A DNA stretch of 64,000 nucleotides, from contig NZ_CM001977.1 of the NCBI RefSeq assembly GCF_000406165.1, positions 1,742,937 through 1,806,936 of the forward strand, read 5' to 3'. This DNA comes from Dickeya zeae NCPPB 2538. Lineage in GTDB: Bacteria; Pseudomonadota; Gammaproteobacteria; Enterobacterales; Enterobacteriaceae. The notes beneath the pieces are model-generated. The model searched no databases. It was not told the DNA's origin and worked only from the letters and a program-made list of their open reading frames with translations. Below, piece by piece: positions 17,386 to 25,570 of this stretch (the first letter of the stretch is position 1; the number at the start of each line of letters is the position of its first letter). The position numbers were made by a program, and so were the translations under genes.

Positions 17386-18437
17386 GTGAACCGCTAAAGC
17401 CTCGCATCACCTTTGACGATACGCCGATTGAGCCAGCGGCGGCATCGTTGCGTCCCTCGGTTGCATTTGACGACGGCGACGCCCGCCATTTCGCGCCGAC
17501 CGTCGCCGTTGACGATACGCAGACCGATGACGGCGAAGGGGCGGAGCAGGTGGTCAGTGATGCGTTGCGCCCACGTCGTAGTCTGTGGCGACGCATGCTG
17601 GGGGCTGGTGTGGCGCTGTTCGGGTTGAGCGCGCTGGCGCAGGGCGGACGTGCGCTGTATCAGGCGTGGGTCGGCCAGGACTGGATTGCGCTTGGCGCTG
17701 TAGCCGCCGGTATCCTGATTGTGGGCGCGGGTGTCGGGTCGCTGGCGGTGGAGTGGCGTCGATTGTACCGGCTGCGCCAACGGGCGGAAACCCGTGACCG
17801 GGCGCGGGCGTTGCTTAACAGTCACGGCACCGGGCAAGCGCGGGCGTTTTGCGAACATCTGGCCCGTCAGGCCGGGCTTGAAGCCGGGCACCCAGCGCTG
17901 CAACGCTGGCAGGCGTCGCTGCAGGATACCCACAACGACCGCGAAGTGACGGAGTTATATGCGCGGCTGGTACAACCGGTGCTGGATGCGCAGGCGCGTC
18001 GTGAGATTAGCCGTTCCGCCGCCGAATCCGCCCTGATGATTGCCGTCAGCCCGTTGGCGCTGGTGGATATGGCGTTCATTGCCTGGCGCAACCTGCGGCT
18101 GGTCAATCGCATCGCCCGGTTGTATGGCATCGAACTGGGGTATTTCAGCCGGATTCGCCTGTTCCGACTGGTGCTGCTCAATGTCGCGTTTGCCGGTGCC
18201 AGTGAACTGGTGCGGGAAATCGGCATGGACTGGATGTCGCAGGACCTGGCGGCTCGCCTGTCGGCGCGTGCTGCACAAGGGCTGGGGGCCGGGTTGCTGA
18301 CCGCACGTCTGGGGATCCGCGCCATGGAGTTATGCCGCCCGTTGCCGTGGCTGGATGATAAGCCCCGACTGGGCGATTTCCGGCGTGAACTGATTGGCCG
18401 GATGCGGGTAAAAGCGCCGTCGTCATCGGGGGAATAA
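17382..18437 (+). CDS. ycjF: YcjF family (UPF0283) inner-membrane protein
   Basis: 351 residues, close to E. coli YcjF (353). An acidic soluble N-terminus (about 1-65) precedes two TM helices (about 73-92 and 98-121). A cytoplasmic region and further hydrophobic stretches around 210-235 and 268-290 follow. It overlaps ycjX (ATGA), so the two are expressed together and probably interact; function is unknown. Confidence 0.92.
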   Translation: MSEPLKPRITFDDTPIEPAAASLRPSVAFDDGDARHFAPTVAVDDTQTDDGEGAEQVVSDALRPRRSLWRRMLGAGVALFGLSALAQGGRALYQAWVGQDWIALGAVAAGILIVGAGVGSLAVEWRRLYRLRQRAETRDRARALLNSHGTGQARAFCEHLARQAGLEAGHPALQRWQASLQDTHNDREVTELYARLVQPVLDAQARREISRSAAESALMIAVSPLALVDMAFIAWRNLRLVNRIARLYGIELGYFSRIRLFRLVLLNVAFAGASELVREIGMDWMSQDLAARLSARAAQGLGAGLLTARLGIRAMELCRPLPWLDDKPRLGDFRRELIGRMRVKAPSSSGE

Positions 18438-18504
18438 CCCCCTGTTACCACACACCCATGCCCTTTCACAGGTTGTGCATGATGTAACCAGATATATCGC
18501 CATT

Positions 18505-18672
18505 ATGGGTAATAATGGCGATAACTTATCGTTTTTTATCATAAATAGGTGACGCTGCCTGTTACCGTCTGGATAGTCCTTCATATTCTGAAAATAATTC
18601 CGTTTATAAGCAGTAATAACTGATAATTATTACCGCTATGGTTTGCCGGAACATGATTATCGATAACTTATC
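18505..18672. repeat. two GATAACTTATC copies in the intergenic region before the MFS gene
   Basis: GATAACTTATC occurs at about 18519-18529 and again at about 18660-18670, in the 253 bases between ycjF and the MFS gene. The region is AT-rich and holds no gene. The copies could be regulator sites; no known factor is recognised. Confidence 0.35.
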
Positions 18673-18690
18673 ATCAATCAGGGGCAAGCC

Positions 18691-20112
18691 ATGGATTCCA
18701 GCTTTACTGAACGCAGTGCGCCGACGGTTTATGCGGTCAATCATCCACTTCCGTTCCATATACTGGCGGCGCGCATTGACGCCTTGCCCCCGTCATGGGG
18801 GTTATGGCGCTTCATCATCCTGCTGTCGCTGGGCGGATTCTTTGAACTCTACGACCTATTTCAGACGGCGTATATCAGCACCGGTCTGATGAACGAGAAC
18901 ATCTTTCATGCCGGTCAGGCAGGATTGCTGGGCGTATCGGATCAGGCGACTTTCGCCTGCGTCACCTTCCTTGGCTTATTCGTCGGGGCCAGTGTGCTGG
19001 CTCCACAGGCCGACAAACTGGGGCGACGCAGCACATTCATGTTTGCGCTGGCGTGGTACGGCGCGTTCTCGTTGCTGATGGCGTTCCAACATCAGGCACA
19101 AGGGGTGATCCTCTGTCGCTTTTTGGTGGGGATTGGGCTGGGGGTGGAATTGGTCACCATCGATACCTATCTGTCTGAATGGATGCCGACCCACCTGCGC
19201 AACCGGGCGTTCGCGCTGGCCTTCTTCATGCAGTTCCTCTCGGTACCGGCGGTGGCGCTGATGTCGTGGTGGCTGGTGCCGCACCAGTTCTGGGGGCTGT
19301 CTGGCTGGCGTTATGTGGTGATTATCGGTGCGCTGTGTTCACTGGTGGTGTGGTTGTTGCGGCGCAATCTGATGGAGTCGGCGCGCTGGCTGGTGTCACG
19401 CGGGCGTTATCGGGAAGCCGAACAGGTGATGACGGCGATGGAACACCGCTGCGGTGTGCAGCCGGGTGAAACGTTGACGCCGCCGCAGTCGGTCATCATC
19501 TCCCCATCACGCGGCCGCTTTCGTGATATCTGGTCGCCGCGTTACCGACGCCGAACCCTGATGCTGATGGTGATGAATGTGTTTCAGGCCATCGGTTTTT
19601 TCGGTTTCGGTAACTGGCTGCCGACGCTGCTGGCAGGGCAGGGAGCCACCGTCACCCACAGCCTGCTGTACGCCTTTTTTATTACGCTGGCCTATCCGCT
19701 CGGGTCACTACTGTGCTGCTGGTACATCGGGAAACTCGAAAATAAATGGCACATTGTGTTGTCGTCACTGATGACGGTGGTATGCGGTACCCTGTTTGCC
19801 TTTCAGACCCAACCGCTGTGGTTGATTGTCTGCGGGTTTCTGGTCGCTTACTCCAACGCCTGGCTGACCATCAGCTATCATGCCTACCAGACCGAGGTCT
19901 TTCCCACCGCGATTCGCGCTCGCGGCGTCGGCTTTTGCTACTCGTTCAGCCGCCTGTCTACCGCGTTCAGTAGTCTGCTCATCGGGTTGATTTTACAGCA
20001 CTACGATACCAGTGGCGTGCTGGCGTTTATCATCATCAGTATGTTAACCGTGGTGGTCACCGTCGGGGTATTTGGCCCGCGAACCCGTGGCGTTCGGCTG
20101 GAAAATATCTGA
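18691..20112 (+). CDS. MFS transporter, sugar-porter/organic-acid type
   Basis: 473 residues, 12 predicted TM helices. MFS landmarks: an acidic residue in TM1 (GGFFELYDLFQTAYIS), the loop 2-3 motif DKLGRRS, the TM4-5 RFLVGIGLGVELVTIDTYLSEW signature and a loop 6-7 with ESARWLVSRGRYREAE. The pattern is that of permeases such as E. coli YaaU or NiaP relatives, so the substrate may be a small organic acid or nucleobase-like compound; I cannot fix it. It is preceded by a 250-base non-coding stretch that includes two GATAACTTATC copies. Confidence 0.8.
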   Translation: MDSSFTERSAPTVYAVNHPLPFHILAARIDALPPSWGLWRFIILLSLGGFFELYDLFQTAYISTGLMNENIFHAGQAGLLGVSDQATFACVTFLGLFVGASVLAPQADKLGRRSTFMFALAWYGAFSLLMAFQHQAQGVILCRFLVGIGLGVELVTIDTYLSEWMPTHLRNRAFALAFFMQFLSVPAVALMSWWLVPHQFWGLSGWRYVVIIGALCSLVVWLLRRNLMESARWLVSRGRYREAEQVMTAMEHRCGVQPGETLTPPQSVIISPSRGRFRDIWSPRYRRRTLMLMVMNVFQAIGFFGFGNWLPTLLAGQGATVTHSLLYAFFITLAYPLGSLLCCWYIGKLENKWHIVLSSLMTVVCGTLFAFQTQPLWLIVCGFLVAYSNAWLTISYHAYQTEVFPTAIRARGVGFCYSFSRLSTAFSSLLIGLILQHYDTSGVLAFIIISMLTVVVTVGVFGPRTRGVRLENI

Positions 20113-20218
20113 GGGAGGGAGATGCCGTTGCCCATCTGTTATGAAAAATACCGCCTAAAAACAACCGGGTTTTGATGTAACCCGCGTTGCCACGGAACAT
20201 GTTTATCTATACTTGTTA

Positions 20219-20253
20219 TCCGTCATGTTGCCATTGTGCGGCAACCTGACGGA
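20219..20253 (+). terminator. long stem-loop after the MFS gene
   Basis: TCCGTCATGTTGCC (20219-20232) pairs with GGCAACCTGACGGA (20240-20253) with a single mismatch, loop of 7. It lies about 105 bases past the MFS stop and before the M20 peptidase gene. The following TTTAAAG is a poor T-run, so it is a probable terminator or attenuator. Confidence 0.55.
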
Positions 20254-20368
20254 TTTAAAGGTAGGTGACGGGTAACCCGGCAGGCAAATCGCTCACACGA
20301 CGTTCGATGCTGCCGATAACCAGAAGATGGATGTTCTTTTTTTTCCTCTGGCTGGAAGGATACTGATA

Positions 20369-21931
20369 ATGTTTCGTGGCAAAAAACGCCTGTTGGTCAG
20401 CGTGCTCGGCGCGTTGGCGCTGGCAGGCTCTGCTCAGGCACAGCAGTGGGTCATGACGCCCACTGAAGGCCTGAATTTCGCTAAGGCCAGCTTCCCCGAA
20501 TATCTTGAAGGTCTGACGCTCAGTAACGATACCGATGTCGCCGCTGATATTCAGCGTAACCTCAATTGGCTGGATAAGGCGTTCCAAAAGCGCGGATTCA
20601 CCACCCAGCAATTGGCTAACGGCGCACACCCGATGTTGTATGCGGAGTGGGGTCCGATCCAGCCTAATCGCCCGACAGTGCTGTTTCTGATGCACTTTGA
20701 CGGCCAATCCGCCAGTGCCTCTGACTGGACGTCGGATCCCTGGAAACCCACGCTGAAAATGAAAGATGCTCGCGGAATCTGGATGCCGCAGCCCAATGAT
20801 CGGCTGATGCAACCGGGGTTGGATCCGGAGTGGCGTGTCTTTGGACGCTCGGCGTCGGATGGGAAAGGCGTGATTTCGATGTTCCTGACAGCAGTCGACG
20901 CGATTAAAAGCGCCCGTATCACGCCGACGGTCAACATCAAGGTGTTACTCGACTCTGAAGAGGAGCGCGGGTCGCCGCACCTGACGGCGGTGGTCAACCA
21001 GAATGCCGCCCGGATTAAAAACGACGGCGTAGTGATTTTCAATGGCGGGGTGAACACCAATAACAAACCGGTGATCACCTTCGGTTATCGCGGGTCGATA
21101 CAGATTGATATGACCGTCTTCGGCCCTGACCCGGCAGCGCACAGCGGTGCATTCGGTAATGTGATTATCAACCCGGTGCAACAGATGGCGACATTGCTGG
21201 CCGGGCTTAAAGACGCTGATGGACGGGTGACCTTGCCCGGTTTCTATGACCGGGTCAAATTAACCGACGAGGAGCATAAGCAACTGGCCGCACAGGCCCC
21301 GCAGCCGGGCACGATCGAAAGCCGTTATGGGGTAACCCAACTGGAAAAAATGGCACCCAACCCGGTGGAAGCCGTGCAATACCCATCGCTGGATGTGATT
21401 GGGTTCAGGGCGGGCGATACTGGCCGTAAGGCGGTGTACGCCATTCCCTCAACCGCGACCGCCAGTATCAATATCCGCACTGTGCCTGAAACATCGCCAG
21501 ATTACCTGTATGACCTGCTGAAAAAATACGTGATGTCGAAAGGGTTCTACATCGTTCGTTCGGATTCGCCCTCGTTGCAGGAACGTAATCATAATGCCCG
21601 GCTTATCTCCATGAGCATGATGACCTCGTCGGGCAGCTCCTTTGCGGTGCGCACCCAGATGGCATCGCCACTGGCGAAATGGGCGATGGACGGCGTGAAG
21701 GCACCGATAAAAGGCGACCCGGAGAAAAACCGTATGCTGGGGGTGTCGCCGCCGATTAACGGCGCACTGGCCGCGCTGAAAAACGCGTTTGCGGTGGTCT
21801 CACTGGTGAATGCGGATAACAGTTCGTATGGCGCTGATGAGAATATACGCATCGGCAACTATATCGATGGCATCCGGGTTATGGTTTCCATGCTGACAAC
21901 ACCGTTTCCTGAAGAGGAAAAGGCGAAGTAA
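20369..21931 (+). CDS. exported M20-family metallopeptidase
   Basis: 520 residues from the ATG at 20369, which has a GGAAGGA site at about 20354 and gives a clear signal peptide (MFRGKKRLLVSVLGALALAG then SAQA, cleavage before QQW). The M20 carboxypeptidase/dipeptidase body shows HFD (H109, D111), SASDGKG (D164), the catalytic SEEERGSP (E197/E198) and the dimerisation-domain HSGAFGN (H258). The final metal-binding His expected near the C-terminus is not obvious; the corresponding NADNSSYGADENIRIG has Tyr instead. It probably cleaves peptides or amino-acid conjugates in the periplasm. Confidence 0.83.
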   Translation: MFRGKKRLLVSVLGALALAGSAQAQQWVMTPTEGLNFAKASFPEYLEGLTLSNDTDVAADIQRNLNWLDKAFQKRGFTTQQLANGAHPMLYAEWGPIQPNRPTVLFLMHFDGQSASASDWTSDPWKPTLKMKDARGIWMPQPNDRLMQPGLDPEWRVFGRSASDGKGVISMFLTAVDAIKSARITPTVNIKVLLDSEEERGSPHLTAVVNQNAARIKNDGVVIFNGGVNTNNKPVITFGYRGSIQIDMTVFGPDPAAHSGAFGNVIINPVQQMATLLAGLKDADGRVTLPGFYDRVKLTDEEHKQLAAQAPQPGTIESRYGVTQLEKMAPNPVEAVQYPSLDVIGFRAGDTGRKAVYAIPSTATASINIRTVPETSPDYLYDLLKKYVMSKGFYIVRSDSPSLQERNHNARLISMSMMTSSGSSFAVRTQMASPLAKWAMDGVKAPIKGDPEKNRMLGVSPPINGALAALKNAFAVVSLVNADNSSYGADENIRIGNYIDGIRVMVSMLTTPFPEEEKAK

Positions 21932-21949
21932 ATCTGAAATTCACTTGCC

Positions 21950-21975
21950 GGGGTGTCAACTTTTGCTGACACCCC
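21950..21975 (+). terminator. stem-loop after the M20 peptidase gene
   Basis: GGGGTGTCA (21950-21958) pairs with TGACACCCC (21967-21975) across an 8-base loop, 18 bases after the stop and ahead of tyrR. Confidence 0.65.
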
Positions 21976-22050
21976 ACTTCATCCGGTGGCGGTGAAAGGG
22001 TATGATGCAGTTCTCGTCCCTGCCGCACCTGATAGAAGAAGGTTTTATTG

Positions 22051-23616
22051 ATGCGTCTGGAAGTATTTTGTGAAGACCGCATTGGTCTGACTCGTGAATT
22101 GCTGGATCTGCTGGTATTGCGGCATATCGACCTGCGCGGTATCGAAATTGATCCTGCGGGTCGTATCTACCTCAATTTCACCACCCTCGGTTTTGACACC
22201 TTTCGGGAACTGATGACGGAAATTCGCCGCATCGCGGGGGTCAGTGATGTGCGTACCGTGGCGTTTATGCCATCCGAACGGGAACATCGGGCGCTGAATG
22301 CCTTGCTGGAGTCGATGCCTGAGCCGGTTTTATCGTGTGACCTGAAAGGAAAAGTGGAGCTTATCAACGCGGCAGCCCTAAGCCTGTTTGAGCTGACGCA
22401 GGAAAAAGCCCGCACGCTGACCATCAACCAGTTGCTCAATGATTCCCCTATCACCCGCTGGCAAGAGCAAGGCGGCCAGCCGGAAACCACCCGTGTGGTG
22501 CTACGCGGCCAGGATTTCCTACAGGAAGTCACCCCGGTTCACCTGGAAGACGATAAAGGGAAACCGACCGTCGTCGGCGCACTGGTGATGCTGAAATCTG
22601 CTGCACGTATGGGTCGTCAGTTACAGGATACCCCCGTTAACGACGAGCGCGAGTTCGACCATATCGTGGCCGTGAGTCCACGCATGCGGCAGGTGGTGGA
22701 ACAGGCACGTAAGCTGGCGATGCTGGATGCGCCGTTGTTACTGGTGGGCGAAACCGGCACCGGCAAAGATATGCTGGCCCGTGCCTGCCATCTGCGCAGT
22801 AGCCGCGGTAAGAAACCGTTTTTGGCACTCAACTGCGCCGCCTTGCCAGACGACGTGATGGAAAGCGAGCTTTACGGCCATGCGCCGGGCGCGTACCCCA
22901 ACGCGCTGGAAGGCAAGAAAGGCTTCTTTGAGCAGGCGAACGGCGGTTCGGTACTGCTGGATGAAGTGGGTGAAATGTCACCGCAGATGCAGACTAAACT
23001 GCTGCGTTTTCTCAACGACGGGACGTTTCGCCGGGTAGGGGAAGAGCATGAAGTGCATGTGGATGTGCGGGTTATCTGCGCGACACAGAAAAACCTGCTC
23101 GACCTGGTGCAGCGCGGCCTGTTCCGTGAAGACCTCTACTACCGTCTGAATGTGCTGACGTTGCAACTGCCGCCGCTGCGGGAGTGCCCGGCGGATGTCA
23201 TGCCGTTGGTCGAGCTGTTCGTCGCCCGCTTTGCTGATGAGCAAGGCATGACGCGTCCGCCTATCGCTCAGGAAGTGCGCAACCTGCTGCCGCAGTATGG
23301 CTGGCCGGGCAACGTGCGGCAGTTGAAAAACACCATCTATCGCGCACTGGCGCAAATGGACGGTGGCGAACTGCGCCTGCACGATATCGATTTACCGGCC
23401 TTTCAGCCGGAAATTGCCCACAATGACGATTTACTGGAAGGCTCGCTCGATGATATCAGCAAGCGGTTTGAACGCTCGGTATTAACCCGCCTTTACCAGA
23501 CCTACCCGAGTACCCGTAAGCTGGCCAAACGGCTTGGCGTCTCTCACACCGCTATCGCCAACAAATTGCGGGAATATGGGCTGAGTAGCCGTAAAGGTGG
23601 GGATGAGGACGAGTAA
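22051..23616 (+). CDS. tyrR: aromatic amino acid regulator TyrR
   Basis: 521 residues from the ATG at 22051. It has an ACT domain (1-75, MRLEVFCEDRIGLTRELLDL), a PAS domain (about 80-185), an AAA+ domain (Walker A GETGTGKD, GGSVLLDEVGE, PGNVRQLKN) and a C-terminal HTH (STRKLAKRLGVSHTAIANKL). TyrR represses or activates aromatic amino-acid biosynthesis and transport genes with sigma70 polymerase and Tyr/Phe/Trp as cofactors. Where sigma54 activators have GAFTGA, this protein has GAYPNA; E. coli TyrR, as I recall, has lost the segment altogether. A strong terminator follows. Confidence 0.96.
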   Translation: MRLEVFCEDRIGLTRELLDLLVLRHIDLRGIEIDPAGRIYLNFTTLGFDTFRELMTEIRRIAGVSDVRTVAFMPSEREHRALNALLESMPEPVLSCDLKGKVELINAAALSLFELTQEKARTLTINQLLNDSPITRWQEQGGQPETTRVVLRGQDFLQEVTPVHLEDDKGKPTVVGALVMLKSAARMGRQLQDTPVNDEREFDHIVAVSPRMRQVVEQARKLAMLDAPLLLVGETGTGKDMLARACHLRSSRGKKPFLALNCAALPDDVMESELYGHAPGAYPNALEGKKGFFEQANGGSVLLDEVGEMSPQMQTKLLRFLNDGTFRRVGEEHEVHVDVRVICATQKNLLDLVQRGLFREDLYYRLNVLTLQLPPLRECPADVMPLVELFVARFADEQGMTRPPIAQEVRNLLPQYGWPGNVRQLKNTIYRALAQMDGGELRLHDIDLPAFQPEIAHNDDLLEGSLDDISKRFERSVLTRLYQTYPSTRKLAKRLGVSHTAIANKLREYGLSSRKGGDEDE

Positions 23617-23644
23617 GTCTGAATGAGTAATCCTGAATAAAGCA

Positions 23645-23679
23645 ATAAAAAAGCGGGTGGTGTGCCATCCGCTTTTTTT
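23645..23679 (+). terminator. intrinsic terminator of tyrR
   Basis: AAGCGGGTGG (23651-23660) and CCATCCGCTT (23665-23674) form a hairpin with one internal G/T mismatch and a TGTG loop, flanked by an A-run before and a run of seven T after. Confidence 0.88.
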
Positions 23680-23757
23680 GAGTGGTAGGGAATTCATCGA
23701 CCATGAAAGTATGCAGAAATAATCCGGCCACTATAAAATGACGACTAAAATCAGATT

Positions 23758-23883
23758 GTGATAATCCAGAAAGCTCAGCAGATAATTAAATTTATTAAAG
23801 AAATTTTTCAAAATGTCGATATTAATCTGCACCCAAGATGGTTTTTTGATGCGATGAAAAATGAGATTAAGAATGCAGATTAG
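23758..23883 (+). pseudogene. 3' remnant of an unidentified gene
   Basis: After a stop codon, a frame opens from a GTG at 23758 and ends TAG at 23883 (41 residues). It reads like the C-terminus of a larger protein: IIQKAQQIIKFIKEIFQN then NLHPRWFFDAMKNEIKNAD. No ribosome site and no sensible N-terminus are visible. It overlaps the start of the lipoprotein gene at 23861, so in an ancestral arrangement the two probably formed an operon. I cannot identify the parent family. Confidence 0.45.
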
Positions 23884-24415
23884 ATATGGTTTTATTTTGA
23901 TTTTCACATTGTGCATTTCAGGGTGTAATACTCTGGTTAAGCCTAATAAATTATATTCTTCACAGATCTATAATCGAGATTATAATGAAGATAAGCATAA
24001 GTTTCAGGGGTTTGGTACCAACTATGGAGCGATATTTGCTGTCGGATATGATAAAAGTGTTGGATTTGTAAAAGAAAATGGGCAGGAATGGCATTGGATT
24101 GGTAAGACAGGATGGATTACTAAAGAAAATTATAATGAGAAAATGCAACCTTTTATTAAATTCTTAGCGTGGTCTAAATTACCAAAATCCGAACAGGAGC
24201 CTATGAGGATAAAATATAACGGAGAAGCCATTCTTAAAGAATCCGCTATTGAATTCAGATATTTCAAAGATGGCTCACCTGCATTTGTTGATCTGGCGTA
24301 TGCTAATACCTGGAGTTTAGATAACGCTCTCCTTGATCGCTTATCTAACTACTACCCTGCTCAAAGTATTAACCAAATGGTGATGATGATTAATGCTGAG
24401 CTAGCAATCCCCTGA
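23861..24415 (+). CDS. hypothetical lipoprotein in an AT-rich patch
   Basis: 184 residues (180 if started at the ATG at 23873). The signal peptide ends in a lipobox (FTLCISGC), so the mature protein is lipid-anchored at Cys. The rest is soluble, with aromatic residues (GQEWHWIGKTGWITKENY). It is much more AT-rich than its neighbours, which points to horizontal acquisition. It follows directly on the remnant at 23758-23883, an arrangement seen for periplasmic immunity lipoproteins behind toxin genes; that reading is speculative. Family not recognised. Confidence 0.7.
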   Translation: MRLRMQIRYGFILIFTLCISGCNTLVKPNKLYSSQIYNRDYNEDKHKFQGFGTNYGAIFAVGYDKSVGFVKENGQEWHWIGKTGWITKENYNEKMQPFIKFLAWSKLPKSEQEPMRIKYNGEAILKESAIEFRYFKDGSPAFVDLAYANTWSLDNALLDRLSNYYPAQSINQMVMMINAELAIP

Positions 24416-24509
24416 GGCAGAGAACACATTTTTCTGTTTCATCGTAGTGTCTTCAGGTCTAAGGAGTGCGTGGCATCGCCTCGTCGAACTCACCGCACAA
24501 GGCGGATTG

Positions 24510-25427
24510 TCAGGGCTCGGAGTGATGTGCAGGCATCTCGTTGCGGAACAGTTCAGCAACCCAGTCAGTGAATGCGCGTAGTGCTGGCGAAACGAAACGG
24601 TGATGTGGATAAAGCAACGTCACCGGCACGCCAGCTGGTCGCCAATCCTCCAGCACTTCAATCAGCCTGTTGTCCTGCAGATAGCGGGATACCACGCTTT
24701 TCGCTAGCTGTGCCAGCCCATGTCCGTCAAGGCACATCTGTATATAAAGGCCGGTTTCATTCACTGCCACCACGCCGTTAACCTGAACAGTTTTGCTTTC
24801 ATGACCGCGAACAAAGCGCATTTCATTCGCGCGCCTGGCGTTTCCCGAGAAGTAATGAATAGCCTGATGGTGGGACAGATCATCAGGGGTGAGTGGCGTT
24901 CCCTTTGCGTGCAGATACGCCGGTGATGCACAGGTTACCCAGGTTAACTTCCCAAGCGGACGGGCTATCAGTGTTGAATCACTCAGATCGCCGGTGCGTA
25001 TCACACAATCCACACCCTCCTGAATGAGGTCTACCTGACGATCGCTGACGCCTATCATCAGATAGATATCCGGGTAACGTCGGCGAAAATCTTCCAGATT
25101 TGGCGTAATCACCTCGTGAGCAATCCCTGCGGGCATATCCACCCGCAGACGCCCTTGCGGCCGTTGTATGGCGTCCGTCAGGCTGGACTCTGTATGCGCA
25201 ATTAGCGCAAGTATTTCACGGCAACTCGCCAGATACTGCGCACCTTCTGGCGTCAGGTTGACCCGCCGCGTTGTTCTGTTCAGCAACCGCACCTGTAGGT
25301 GTTTCTCGAGGTTTTTAATCGTGCTTGTCACCGTTGAGGCCGGCAAAGACAGTGTTTGTGCGGCGTGGATGAAACTTCCGGCTTCCGCAACGCGTATAAA
25401 AATCTGCATGGCCTGGATGCGATCCAT
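24510..25427 (-). CDS. LysR-family regulator of the adjacent catabolic cassette
   Basis: 305 residues of the CrgA/AaeR-like LysR subgroup. The HTH is at residues 1-60 (MDRIQAMQIFIRVAEAGSFI, then AAQTLSLPASTVTSTIKNLE), with the subgroup's RLLNRTTRRVNLTPEG after it. The effector domain includes GVDCVIRTGDLSDSTLIAR. It is divergent from the amidohydrolase gene at 25571 with 143 bases between starts, so it probably controls that cluster. Confidence 0.88.
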   Translation of the reverse strand: MDRIQAMQIFIRVAEAGSFIHAAQTLSLPASTVTSTIKNLEKHLQVRLLNRTTRRVNLTPEGAQYLASCREILALIAHTESSLTDAIQRPQGRLRVDMPAGIAHEVITPNLEDFRRRYPDIYLMIGVSDRQVDLIQEGVDCVIRTGDLSDSTLIARPLGKLTWVTCASPAYLHAKGTPLTPDDLSHHQAIHYFSGNARRANEMRFVRGHESKTVQVNGVVAVNETGLYIQMCLDGHGLAQLAKSVVSRYLQDNRLIEVLEDWRPAGVPVTLLYPHHRFVSPALRAFTDWVAELFRNEMPAHHSEP

Positions 25428-25570
25428 TTTCTATCGACCTCACTGTAATGACATTCCCGTTCATCAAGATTATTCGTTATTCATGAATAATAAAAACAGT
25501 TTGGCTGGCTTTTTCGCTCTAATGACTTTCCGTACCTTTACGCCACTCCTTATGTGAAGGTGAAATATCA

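Noticed and set aside
23731..23916. 61-codon minus-strand frame in the AT-rich patch
   Set aside because: Antisense to the gene remnant and lipoprotein start; hydrophobic look follows from AT-rich sequence.
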